Notes: a model not told the origin generated them from the letters alone. A stretch of DNA of 15,377 nt from an uncultured Ruminiclostridium sp. (GCA_934462775.1 CAKSIR010000044.1:1-15377), one strand, 5' to 3'. Counted from the stretch's first letter, positions 8,787-15,292 are shown. Program-made: numbers and translations.

Positions 8787-9525
8787 GCGTGTTGGAATGC
8801 TGGACGAAATAAGGGGATTCGCCATTGTGTGCATGGTGGTGTACCACCTTATGTTCGACCTCAGCTATTTCTACGGAATAAAAGTGCCGATTTTTATGGA
8901 CGGTTGGTTCGGGATTGTAAGGGATTTCTTTGCAGGAACATTCATCTTCATTTCGGGAATTGCCTGCCGCTATTCGCAAAATAATCTGAAAAGGGGAGTG
9001 CAGTGCTTTTTCCTCGGTATGGTCATGACCTTTGTAACGGCGTTTGTAACTCCGGAAGCGCCTGTTTATTTCGGTATACTCCATCTGCTTGGTGTGTGCA
9101 TGATGATATACGGGCTTTGTGAGAAATTTGTCGATTATGTTCCGCCGTCAGCGGCAATTATCGCGTGCGCTGTTCTTTTCTCGGTCACTCACGGCGTTGC
9201 TCAGCGGTATTTGGGATTTACAAAAAGCATTTCTTTAAGGATACCCGATGAGATTTACAGCGCAGGACTGCTTTTTTCGTTTGGCTTTATAAAGTACGGG
9301 TTTGCGTCGGTGGACTTTTTCCCGCTGCTGCCATGGTTTTTCGTGTTTGCGGCAGGGGTTTACACAGGCGTGTATATAAGGCAGAAAAAGTTTCCGTCGT
9401 GGTTTTATAAATGCCATGAGCCGTTTTTCGGCTTTGCAGGGCGGCATTCGCTGTGGATATATCTGCTGCACCAGCCTGTCCTCGCGCTCGTACTAACTGC
9501 TGTAACAGGGCAAGGTTTATTTTAA
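8767..9525 (+). CDS. DUF1624 / HGSNAT-like multi-pass membrane protein
   Basis: 252 residues from ATG 8767, chosen because AGGAG (8755-8759) lies 7 nt upstream; it overlaps the end of clpC by 20 nt, implying translational coupling. The first helix 'MLDEIRGFAIVCMVVYHLMF' (about residues 11-30) is the hallmark of the DUF1624 / heparan-alpha-glucosaminide acetyltransferase-like fold. About seven hydrophobic segments follow, the last with 'WIYLLHQPVLALVL'. Family members transfer acyl groups across the membrane or act on cell-surface glycans; the substrate cannot be read here. No terminator is evident after it before the rpsF promoter, so read-through into rpsF is possible. Confidence 0.82.
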   Translation: MTARTSERVGMLDEIRGFAIVCMVVYHLMFDLSYFYGIKVPIFMDGWFGIVRDFFAGTFIFISGIACRYSQNNLKRGVQCFFLGMVMTFVTAFVTPEAPVYFGILHLLGVCMMIYGLCEKFVDYVPPSAAIIACAVLFSVTHGVAQRYLGFTKSISLRIPDEIYSAGLLFSFGFIKYGFASVDFFPLLPWFFVFAAGVYTGVYIRQKKFPSWFYKCHEPFFGFAGRHSLWIYLLHQPVLALVLTAVTGQGLF

Positions 9526-9532
9526 AAAACGC

Positions 9533-9561
9533 TTGACAAGCAGCGAATATTCTGTTATAAT
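9533..9561 (+). promoter_or_regulatory. Consensus sigma-A promoter of the rpsF-ssb-rpsR operon
   Basis: TTGACA (9533-9538), exactly 17 nt, TATAAT (9556-9561). Start of transcription is expected near 9568. It begins only 7 nt after the stop of the DUF1624 gene. Confidence 0.93.
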
Positions 9562-9568
9562 AAACAAG

Positions 9569-9624
9569 CTTGGGTGAGAAGCGCCCAAAGCGTCCTTGCT
9601 CACAGCGTGACTGTGGGCCACAAG
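9569..9624 (+). promoter_or_regulatory. Structured 5' leader of rpsF (possible S6:S18 autoregulatory site)
   Basis: Two hairpins lie between the start of transcription and the Shine-Dalgarno: TTGGG (9570-9574) / CCCAA (9584-9588), and an 8-bp stem 9598-9605 / 9611-9618 with loop CGTGA, further closed by CTT/AAG. Neither is followed by a U-run, so they are not terminators. rpsF leaders in many bacteria bind the S6:S18 complex. I do not see that motif's CCG bulge, so the assignment is tentative. Confidence 0.35.
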
Positions 9625-9646
9625 TCTATAAGGAGGTATTTTACTA

Positions 9647-9940
9647 ATGGCAAAGCTTAACGAAAAGTACGAGGCAGTTGTTGTTTTCTCCGTAAAGAAC
9701 GGTGAAGAACAGGTAGCTAATCTGGTAGCTAAGTTCACAGATTTAATCAAGGCAAACGGTGAACTCGTTAACGTTGATGAATGGGGCAAGCGCAAGCTGG
9801 CTTATCCGATCAACTACGAGAACGACGGTTACTATGTAGTTTACAGCTTCGATTGCAAGCCTGATTTCCCGGCTGAGTTCGAGCGTATCATTAACATCAC
9901 AGACGGTGTTTTACGTTCACTGGTAACATTACGCAAGTAA
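9647..9940 (+). CDS. rpsF: 30S ribosomal protein S6
   Basis: 97 residues, normal length, ATG at 9647 with AGGAGG (9631-9636). Characteristic S6 segments: 'KYEAVVVFS' near the start, 'GKRKLAYPINYENDGYYVVYSF' in the middle (about 46-67) and a C-terminal 'RIINITDGVLRSLVTLRK'. S6 binds the central domain of 16S rRNA together with S18, whose gene is two genes downstream in the same operon. Confidence 0.97.
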   Translation: MAKLNEKYEAVVVFSVKNGEEQVANLVAKFTDLIKANGELVNVDEWGKRKLAYPINYENDGYYVVYSFDCKPDFPAEFERIINITDGVLRSLVTLRK

Positions 9941-9961
9941 TAGTTGTAGGAGGGAAAGAGT

Positions 9962-10438
9962 ATGTTCAATAAGGCAGTATTGATGGGAAGAATCTGCAAT
10001 GACCTTGAATTGAGAACAACGCCAAGCGGTGTTCCTGTTCTTACGTTTAGAATTGCGGTTGATCGCCGTTTTCAGACAAAGGGCGAAGAGAAAAAGTCAG
10101 ACTTCTTCAACGTAGTAGCATGGCGTCAGACAGCGGAATTCATTTCTCGCTACTTTTCAAAGGGCAGAATGATTCTTGTTGAAGGCGAGTTACAGACGCG
10201 TCAGTATGTTGATAAGAACAACTCAACCCAGACAGTTGTAGAGCTGGTTGTTGATAATGCTTGCTTCACAGGCGAGGCTAAGAACAGTAATTCAGGTTAC
10301 GGTTCGTATCCGCCGCCGCCAACAGAAGCGCCGGCAGCTCATCCTGCCGCAGCAACAAATTCCGCACCGGTTACAACTTCAGGTAATGCAAACGATTTTG
10401 TTGAAACCACAGATTCAGATGATGAATACCCATTTTAA
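9962..10438 (+). CDS. ssb: Single-stranded DNA-binding protein
   Basis: 158 residues with GGAGGG (9949-9954) before ATG 9962. Residues 1-105 are the OB fold ('[16 protein letters not shown]', '[13 protein letters not shown]', '[16 protein letters not shown]'). Residues about 106-150 form a Pro/Ala/Ser/Asn-rich linker, and the tip DDEYPF is the acidic tail that docks replication and repair partners. It coats single-stranded DNA during replication, repair and recombination. The rpsF-ssb-rpsR order is the conserved Firmicutes arrangement, with 21-nt spacing on each side. Confidence 0.97.
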   Translation: MFNKAVLMGRICNDLELRTTPSGVPVLTFRIAVDRRFQTKGEEKKSDFFNVVAWRQTAEFISRYFSKGRMILVEGELQTRQYVDKNNSTQTVVELVVDNACFTGEAKNSNSGYGSYPPPPTEAPAAHPAAATNSAPVTTSGNANDFVETTDSDDEYPF

Positions 10439-10458
10439 TTTTACAGGAGGAAAAGACA

Positions 10459-10716
10459 ATGGCTGAAAGAAAAGAAATGAACGACAGAAGTGCTCGTCCG
10501 GTAAAGCGTGCAAGAAAAAAAGTTTGCCAGTTCTGCGTTGATAGAGCTGAATTCATCGATTATAAAGATGTTGCTAAGTTAAAGAAGTGCATGACAGAGC
10601 GCTCTAAGATTTTACCACGCCGTGTAACAGGCGCTTGTGCATATCATCAGAGAGAACTCACAACAGCTATCAAGAAGGCAAGACAGGTTGCTTTAATCCC
10701 ATACGTTTCTGACTGA
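10459..10716 (+). CDS. rpsR: 30S ribosomal protein S18, zinc-binding (C+) form
   Basis: 85 residues, ATG 10459 with AGGAGG (10445-10450). Conserved core '[19 protein letters not shown]' and '[12 protein letters not shown]'. Four cysteines (the CxxC near residue 23, KKC near 45, GAC near 60) make up the zinc-ribbon-type C+ version, unlike the cysteine-free forms that many bacteria carry. S18 pairs with S6 on the small subunit. It ends the operon just before a strong terminator. Confidence 0.97.
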   Translation: MAERKEMNDRSARPVKRARKKVCQFCVDRAEFIDYKDVAKLKKCMTERSKILPRRVTGACAYHQRELTTAIKKARQVALIPYVSD

Positions 10717-10734
10717 TTAAGCTGAAATAAAATT

Positions 10735-10760
10735 AAGACGGACTTCGGTTCGTCTTTTTT
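10735..10760 (+). terminator. Terminator of the rpsF operon
   Basis: 9-bp stem AAGACGGAC (10735-10743) / GTTCGTCTT (10748-10756) with one G-T wobble and a TTCG tetraloop closed by C-G, followed by TTTT. Confidence 0.93.
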
Positions 10761-10782
10761 GTTTTGTAACGCGGTATTTGTT

Positions 10783-10823
10783 AAAAAAGGCTCTCATGAA
10801 TCAGACATGAGAGCCTTTTTTTT
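10783..10823. terminator. Bidirectional terminator between rpsR and leuA
   Basis: Stem AAAAAAGGCTCTCATG (10783-10798) with its full complement at 10806-10821 and a 7-nt loop. The A-run on one side and the T-run on the other let it stop transcription in both directions; it is the likely end of the leuA transcript. Confidence 0.92.
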
Positions 10824-10880
10824 AAATTCGTTTGAATCCCGCCGTTACACCAACTGTACAATTCGCACAACTTAACAAAA

Positions 10881-10934
10881 GGCGGAGTAGCCTCAAGGCG
10901 CAGCCTTGGCGGAATAGTCTCAAGGCGCAGCCTT
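10881..10934. repeat. Two tandem 27-nt repeats, each with a CAAGGC-GCA-GCCTTG palindrome
   Basis: Copy 1 is 10881-10907 and copy 2 is 10908-10934; they differ at only two positions (GGCGGAGTAGCC versus GGCGGAATAGTC). Each ends in a hairpin-forming CAAGGCGCAGCCTTG (10894-10908 and 10921-10935). Copy 2 abuts the leuA stop codon directly. It looks like a small intergenic repeat family, or an mRNA 3'-end structure. Confidence 0.8.
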
Positions 10935-10935
10935 G

Positions 10936-12597
10936 TTAGAGAATGTCGCTGCGGTTTAAGGCGCTGATGAGCGCGCTTACCGATGAGTTGATAATATCTG
11001 TGTGCAGACCTGCGCCCCAGCTGATTCTGCCGTTTTCATCGGCAATCTCAACATAAGTCATAGCCTTTGACTTGGAGCCTACTTCCAGCGCGTGTTCGTT
11101 GTAGGACACAACCGAGAACTTGATTCCGAGGCACTTCTTAAGCGCGTCGCTTACCGCGTCAAGCCGTCCGTTTCCGTTGCCCGTAATGGTACGTTCAACG
11201 CCGTTGTGCTTGATTGTCAGCGTTGCTTGGATTTCTTCGCCCTGCGTGTAGTGAACCTCGATGAACTTTAGTTTTGTTTCAACGTTTACGAACTGCTCCT
11301 TGAATGTATTGTAAACCTCGTTGGGGGATAATTCCTTGTGTTCCTTGTCGGAAACGTCCTTTATTGCGTAGCCTACCGATTCGCGCATTTTGTCGGGAAG
11401 ATTAACTCCGAATTTGGTTTTGAGCAGGTAGCTGATTCCGCCTTTGCCCGATTGGCTGTTTACGCGGATTACGTCGCCGTCGTATTTTCTGCCGATGTCG
11501 TGAGGATCAATTGGCAGATATGGAACGGTCCACTTGTCAAGATTTTTCTCTTCACGCCACTTCATGCCCTTTGCGATTGCGTCCTGATGTGAGCCTGAGA
11601 AAGCTGCAAATACCAGCGCGCCGCTGTATGGCTGACGGTCGTAAATTTTCATACCCGTCATGCGCTCGTACAGTGCGGCAATTTCAGGAATGTTTGAGAA
11701 GTCAAGCTCAGGGTCAACGCCGTGTGTGAACATATTCAGTCCCAGTGTAACAATATCAACGTTGCCTGTACGCTCGCCGTTGCCGAACAGCGTACCCTCA
11801 ACGCGGTCTGCGCCTGCAAGCAAGCCCAGCTCTGTGTCAGCTACCGCGCAGCCTCTGTCGTTGTGCGGATGGAGCGAAACAATAACATTTTCACGCTTGT
11901 AGAGGTTGTCGCACATAAATTCAACCTGACTTGCGTAAACATGAGGCATAGACATTTCAACCGTAACAGGCAGGTTGATGATAACCTTGTTGTCAGGCGT
12001 CGGTTCCCAGATTTTCAGAACCTCGTTGCAGATTTCCAGAGCGAAGTCCATTTCTGTTCCTGTAAAGCTTTCGGGAGAATATTCAAATTTGAAACTGCCC
12101 GGCGTCTTTTCGGCATATTCCTTTAACAGCTTTGCGCCAAAGGTAGCAATGTCAATAATTTCCTTCTTGTCCTTGCGGAATACCTGTTCACGCTGTGCAA
12201 CGGAAGTGGAGTTGTACAGATGCACCACTGCGTGCTTTGCTCCCTTGAGAGCCTCAAAGGTTTTCTTGATAATATGTTCACGGGACTGTGTAAGTACCTG
12301 AATTGTTACATCGTCAGGGATAAGGTTGCGTTCAATTAAAGCGCGGCAGAAGTCGTATTCTGTTTCAGAGGCGGCAGGGAAGCCGATTTCAATTTCCTTG
12401 AAGCCGATTTTTACTAAGAAAGTGAAGAATTCCAGCTTTTCCTCCAAGCTCATCGGAACGATAAGAGCCTGGTTTCCGTCGCGGAGGTCAACCGAGCACC
12501 AGATAGGAGCCTTGTCAACATATTCCTTCTGAGCCCAGCGCATTTCGCATACCGGCGGCATAAAATAGCCTCGTGAGTACTTGTTTGTGTTTTTCAT
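10936..12597 (-). CDS. leuA: 2-isopropylmalate synthase
   Basis: 553 residues, matching the long (type 2) LeuA class. ATG at 12597 is preceded 7 nt upstream by AAGGGA. It catalyses the first committed step of leucine synthesis, condensing acetyl-CoA with 2-ketoisovalerate. Visible motifs: 'VDLRDGNQAL' (about 37-46; DxRDGxQ metal and substrate site), 'HPHNDRG' (HxHND metal ligands) and 'LFGNGERTGNVD' (signature 2). A C-terminal regulatory-type domain (about 430-553) is expected to sense leucine. It is a single gene under T-box control with no other leu or ilv genes adjacent. Citramalate synthase is the main alternative, but the leucine-type T-box and the long form favour LeuA. Confidence 0.94.
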   Translation of the reverse strand: MKNTNKYSRGYFMPPVCEMRWAQKEYVDKAPIWCSVDLRDGNQALIVPMSLEEKLEFFTFLVKIGFKEIEIGFPAASETEYDFCRALIERNLIPDDVTIQVLTQSREHIIKKTFEALKGAKHAVVHLYNSTSVAQREQVFRKDKKEIIDIATFGAKLLKEYAEKTPGSFKFEYSPESFTGTEMDFALEICNEVLKIWEPTPDNKVIINLPVTVEMSMPHVYASQVEFMCDNLYKRENVIVSLHPHNDRGCAVADTELGLLAGADRVEGTLFGNGERTGNVDIVTLGLNMFTHGVDPELDFSNIPEIAALYERMTGMKIYDRQPYSGALVFAAFSGSHQDAIAKGMKWREEKNLDKWTVPYLPIDPHDIGRKYDGDVIRVNSQSGKGGISYLLKTKFGVNLPDKMRESVGYAIKDVSDKEHKELSPNEVYNTFKEQFVNVETKLKFIEVHYTQGEEIQATLTIKHNGVERTITGNGNGRLDAVSDALKKCLGIKFSVVSYNEHALEVGSKSKAMTYVEIADENGRISWGAGLHTDIINSSVSALISALNRSDIL

Positions 12598-12631
12598 AAT
12601 TAAGTCCCTTCTTTGTGGAAAGGTGATGGTT

Positions 12632-12886
12632 TACAAAAAGATAAACCCCGCCTCTGATAAAGAGACGGGGATAATTCCTCGCGGTACCACTCTTTTTGAC
12701 GTTGTCGTCCACCTTAGCCACATCTAACAATGTGTTTCTCTGTAACGGGAGAACCCGTTCAAGCCTACTTGATTCAGCCGACTGCTCAAGGGCGAGCTAT
12801 GACAAATCCGCATTGCCGTTTCACACCTTCCAACGGCTCTCTGAAAGTGCAGAAAAGCTTTGTTCCCTTTCATCGCATTTCTAACA
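12632..12886 (-). promoter_or_regulatory. T-box leader of leuA, probable leucine (CTC) specifier
   Basis: Read on the minus strand, in order: stem I with the distal motif AGAGCCGTTGGAAGGTGTGA (12840-12821); a probable specifier CTC (12796-12794) just after the stem, preceding GCCCTTGAG; a stem III hairpin AACGGG-TTCT-CCCGTT; the T-box AGAGTGGTACCGCG (12693-12680); and a terminator with 10-bp stem 12646-12655 / 12661-12670 followed by a T-rich run to 12632. Uncharged leucyl-tRNA should stabilise the antiterminator and let leuA be transcribed. The specifier reading is by position only. Confidence 0.92.
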
Positions 12887-12891
12887 ATTTC

Positions 12892-12920
12892 ATTATAAGC
12901 TAAAAATTGTCATTTGTCAA
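12892..12920 (-). promoter_or_regulatory. Consensus sigma-A promoter of leuA
   Basis: On the minus strand, TTGACA (12920-12915), 17 nt, TATAAT (12897-12892). The -35 hexamer lies inside the last codons (I-D-K) of the upstream permease gene. Confidence 0.93.
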
Positions 12921-13275
12921 TAGTGTTTTTCTGCTTTTTATGAAAAGTTTCCTTAATTCCCACAATGACCAGCAGTACGGCGAACATTTTTTGGAGAAAA
13001 TCTCCGCCCACAATTCCCGATAGCCAGCTGCCTGCAACAACTCCTGCAAGTCCTGCGCCGCACAGCCACGGAATGGCTTTCCACTCGATAAGCTTGTTTT
13101 TTGAGTGGATTATTATGGACAGCAGGGCAATCGGGAGGAAGAAAACAAGGTTGATTCCCTGCGCCGTCATCTGATCAACGTTTGCGAAAATCGTCAGGTA
13201 TATTATGAGAATGAAGCCGCCGCCAAGCCCCATTGAGGCGGCAGCGCCGGTTAAAAATCCTATAAATGCGCTCAT
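12910..13275 (-). CDS. Half-length TauE/SafE permease, second of a pair
   Basis: 121 residues. ATG at 13275 overlaps the stop of the gene before it by 4 nt (ATGA), and a GGTGAG site lies about 13 nt upstream. Typical family start 'MSAFIGFLTGAAASMGLGGGF' with the glycine-rich GLGGG motif, then 'QGINLVFFLPIALLSIII' and further hydrophobic segments, about four membrane helices in all. Standard TauE/SafE exporters are about 250 residues with two such repeats; this is one repeat, so it probably pairs with its neighbour. Family substrates are sulfite, sulfoacetate or other small organic anions; none can be assigned here. No terminator precedes the leuA promoter. Confidence 0.85.
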   Translation of the reverse strand: MSAFIGFLTGAAASMGLGGGFILIIYLTIFANVDQMTAQGINLVFFLPIALLSIIIHSKNKLIEWKAIPWLCGAGLAGVVAGSWLSGIVGGDFLQKMFAVLLVIVGIKETFHKKQKNTIDK

Positions 13276-13625
13276 TTCAGCAGCAGCCTCACCGCTGAAA
13301 TCAGCACGATTATGCCGAATATCCGTCTTAGCAGGTCGTTGCTGATTTTCTTTAGCGTAATTGTTCCCACAACCGCTCCCGCAAAACCGAGAGGAATGTA
13401 CTCCCACGCCTGAGCAAAATCAAGTCGGTCGCCCATTAAATAGGCAACAGCCGCCGCGCAGCTAAGCACGAATATCAGCGCCACTGAAGTGGCATGGCTT
13501 TTTTTCGGTTCAATTCCGAGATATTCAAGGGCGGGAACGGCAACCACGCCGCCGCCCGATCCGAAAAGACCGTTTAGTATTCCGCAGGCAAAACCGATGA
13601 GTATCTGCCTTGTTTTGTTTTTCAT
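13272..13625 (-). CDS. Half-length TauE/SafE permease, first of a pair
   Basis: 117 residues from ATG 13625, chosen because GGTGAT lies immediately upstream (GGGTGATATTATG on the minus strand); an in-frame GTG at 13637 is part of that region. Starts 'MKNKTRQILIGFACGILNGLFGSGGGVVAVPAL' (split here: MKNKTRQILIGF, then ACGILNGLFGSGGG), the canonical TauE/SafE N-terminal repeat, with 'KKSHATSVALIFVLSCAAA' next. About four membrane helices. Its end overlaps the next gene by four bases, so the two are co-translated, presumably as a heterodimer equal to one full transporter. Confidence 0.87.
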   Translation of the reverse strand: MKNKTRQILIGFACGILNGLFGSGGGVVAVPALEYLGIEPKKSHATSVALIFVLSCAAAVAYLMGDRLDFAQAWEYIPLGFAGAVVGTITLKKISNDLLRRIFGIIVLISAVRLLLK

Positions 13626-13669
13626 AATATCACCCACAGTATTTTATGCGGAATTTTGTCGTATATGCA

Positions 13670-13842
13670 AAGAAGCGGAGTCCGAAACCGAACTCCGCCT
13701 TGAACCGCCGCGCCGTTGTATGACGTATAAAACCCGCACGAAGCAGGGTGGGTAAGATACCGATTCAGGTTCACGCTCCCTTCTTCCTCAAACGAGGGAG
13801 GTCTGCAATCCGCTGAAAAAGATAAATCCCGTTTAAAATGTG
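13670..13842 (-). ncRNA. ssrS: Structured RNA upstream of the TauE/SafE pair, candidate 6S RNA
   Basis: A TATAAT box on the minus strand (13852-13847) gives a start near 13840, but the -35 is poor. The transcript can fold: TGAACC (13773-13768) pairs with GGTTCA (13706-13701); inside it, GTAT/ATAC (13760-13757 / 13728-13725) encloses CCTGC-TTCGT-GCGGG. The segment CTGAATCGGTATCTTACCCACC resembles, in two halves, the strand of 6S RNA around the pRNA start (E. coli has CTGAGCCGATATTTCATACCAC). A terminator-like hairpin GCGGAGT/ACTCCGC (13698-13692 / 13681-13675) followed by TTCTTT ends it near 13670. About 170 nt fits 6S. The alternative is a cis leader controlling the permease pair. Confidence 0.45.
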
Positions 13843-13924
13843 TTGGATTATAAAAATCACCCTGACGTACGCCGCAGTAATATTATTATATTAAGCTTTT
13901 GATGAAATATTACCCGATTTCAAA

Positions 13925-14227
13925 TTAGTCGGTAATATCGTCGCCGAACATCTGATCAAAACGTGTGATGAAGGCGTCGCCAACTTCTGTGTAAAGCTCC
14001 TCGTCATCAATTGTTGACAGCATATATTCGCCGTCCTTTTCAATTTCTTCAAGCACGATGAATTCGCCTTCCTCGTCCTCGTTGAATTCGTCCTCTTCGG
14101 TGTACTTTACAAGAGCAACGAAGTGTCTGTCATCGTATGTTATGGCGTCAATAACCTCAAAAGGCTCGCCATCTAAATCAACTATATCGGGTGTATACTC
14201 TTCGTTTGTATTTTCTAAATCAGCCAC
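13925..14227 (-). CDS. DUF1292 acidic protein
   Basis: 100 residues starting at GTG 14227, chosen because AAGAGGT (14240-14234) lies 6 nt upstream; an in-frame ATG at 14245 has no such site. Very acidic ('TEEDEFNEDEEGEF', 'STIDDEELYTEV') with the beta-rich DUF1292 pattern 'DIVDLDGEPFEVIDAITYDDRHFVALV', close to the family's typical size. Members are common in Firmicutes, often near alaS or mltG-type genes, and their function is unknown. It has a perfect promoter and no clear terminator, so its transcript may continue into the RNA region at 13842. Confidence 0.85.
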   Translation of the reverse strand: MADLENTNEEYTPDIVDLDGEPFEVIDAITYDDRHFVALVKYTEEDEFNEDEEGEFIVLEEIEKDGEYMLSTIDDEELYTEVGDAFITRFDQMFGDDITD

Positions 14228-14269
14228 TGTATTACCTCTTTTCATTTATTTGCCGCAACCGACATTTAA

Positions 14270-14298
14270 ATTATACAATAACGATAAAAAAATGTCAA
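14270..14298 (-). promoter_or_regulatory. Consensus sigma-A promoter of the DUF1292 gene
   Basis: On the minus strand, TTGACA (14298-14293), 17-nt spacer, TATAAT (14275-14270). Transcription would start near 14263. It is divergent from the large RNA promoter 110 bases away. Confidence 0.93.
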
Positions 14299-14406
14299 TA
14301 TGAAAAATAACACAAAATAAGGGTTTTCATGAAAATTACAGTAATTATATGCAATAAGTATAAAGGCGTAACTATAAATTTGTTTATTATTTATCCACAA
14401 AAATTG

Positions 14407-14435
14407 TTGACATTTAGCGCTATATGTGGTATATT
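14407..14435 (+). promoter_or_regulatory. Strong promoter of the large non-coding RNA
   Basis: TTGACA (14407-14412), exactly 17 nt, TATATT (14430-14435), with extended -10 TGG (14427-14429). Expected start is near 14441-14443. The strength rivals that of the ribosomal protein operon promoter here. Confidence 0.88.
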
Positions 14436-14440
14436 ATAGA

Positions 14441-15247
14441 CAAGGAAAACAGAAGAAAACCAAAACACTAATCACACTCATAGTATGAAGATAGAGAGTA
14501 AAATGTGAACGGCTGACGGTAAGTAAGCTGCAATCCCAGACAGGACATTCAATATCAATAGTAACAACGTTCCAACCTGAATTGAAGTCCATAAGCGTTC
14601 GGTATCCGTAATACGTCAGAACGCAAATAAATAGTCGGAAAGGAAGCGAGTCCCGTGGAAAATGAAGAAATATCATCAAGAATGTGGCTCGACGCCCATC
14701 AATAAACCGATTGAACATGACTTTGCAGAGGTTGTCGGCTTTTAAGCGTCAGACAACGGATGAGTTAAAATATAAGCGTTTAGCTAAAGGTTTACAGGTG
14801 TCGGGATCATAATTCTTGTAGCATTTATGTAGCCGAAGAGTTTTCAGCAAAGCTGGTAAGCATGGCAGCAGTTGTAGGTGAAAGATACACTGCGAGAACT
14901 CAGAAAGTAGGTAAGAGCGGAAAATGCAGATTGATTAAGAGGTGGCAGAAGCTACCGCCGAATCATTGTAAGCAGTGTGACTGTTGAAATGCAGAAGTAG
15001 GCATTTAAGTGCGAAAAAAGAGTGATTTTGAAATGCCGTATATGTTTAAACCGCATTAGCGTTAAAATAAAAGGCACTAAAATTTAATAGGAATATTCAT
15101 TCCAATATAATGCAGGAGCTGATGCAAATGCAGACACTATTTATTCAGGAGATTACTCCGCCAGAATAAATGAAAGGACATAGGTCCGATGTACTAATTG
15201 AACATTTTATCCCCACAGCAGAAGTAATGCTGTGGGGATTTCATTTT
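14441..15247 (+). ncRNA. Large (about 800 nt) structured non-coding RNA candidate
   Basis: No credible coding sequence exists between the promoter at 14407-14435 and the terminator at 15210-15247; all frames are broken repeatedly. Paired segments seen directly: 14543-14553 with 14581-14590 (10 bp, one bulged A); 14595-14600 with 14619-14624 (nested GTAT/ATAC); 14647-14653 with 14686-14691; 14731-14736 with 14752-14757; 14838-14845 with 14894-14901 (8 bp, one G-T); 14932-14936 and 14941-14946 with 14961-14965 and 14951-14956; 14987-14992 with 15001-15006; 15090-15094 with 15099-15103; 15140-15146 with 15164-15170 around GGAG/CTCC; 15176-15179 with 15184-15187. Unpaired stretches are purine-rich. 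Size and layout fit the ornate RNAs (GOLLD, ROOL, OLE) but I cannot place it in a family. It is not tmRNA, RNase P RNA, SRP RNA or a group II intron by their usual motifs. Confidence 0.72.
15210..15247 (+). terminator. Terminator of the large non-coding RNA
   Basis: Perfect 11-bp stem TCCCCACAGCA (15210-15220) / TGCTGTGGGGA (15228-15238) with loop GAAGTAA, followed by TTTCATTTTT. Confidence 0.95.
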
Positions 15248-15260
15248 TCTGCGGTTTTTG

Positions 15261-15289
15261 TTGCTATTATTGCTTTTTCATGTTATAAT
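15261..15289 (+). promoter_or_regulatory. Putative promoter at the window end
   Basis: TTGCTA (15261-15266), 17 nt, TATAAT (15284-15289). Its expected start (about 15296) falls at the left edge of the cloverleaf element, so the element would be the 5' leader of whatever lies beyond the window. Confidence 0.55.
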
Positions 15290-15292
15290 AAC

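Noticed and set aside
13735..13775. GAACCTGA on the minus strand, suggesting a TPP riboswitch
   Set aside because: The CTGAGA and the following GGATAATGCCAGCGTAGGG-type core of TPP riboswitches are missing, and the genes downstream are not thiamine genes.
13877..13913. GTAATATT/AATATTAC inverted repeat as the DUF1292 terminator
   Set aside because: The stem is all A/T except one pair, the loop is 21 nt and no U-run follows on the minus strand.
14434..14718. Minus-strand reading frame of 94 codons inside the large RNA region
   Set aside because: It overlaps the strong plus-strand promoter, has no ribosome site and no recognisable protein pattern; it fits chance antisense of an RNA gene.
15122..15169. 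15-codon frame with GGAG 4 nt upstream inside the large RNA
   Set aside because: Its second half coincides with a perfect stem-loop (15140-15170), which better explains the sequence; translation is possible but unsupported.
14441..15247. Group II intron, RNase P RNA or tmRNA as identity of the large RNA
   Set aside because: No GTGYG start or domain V hairpin, no GAGGAAAGTCC-type RNase P core, and no tmRNA acceptor start or tag frame.
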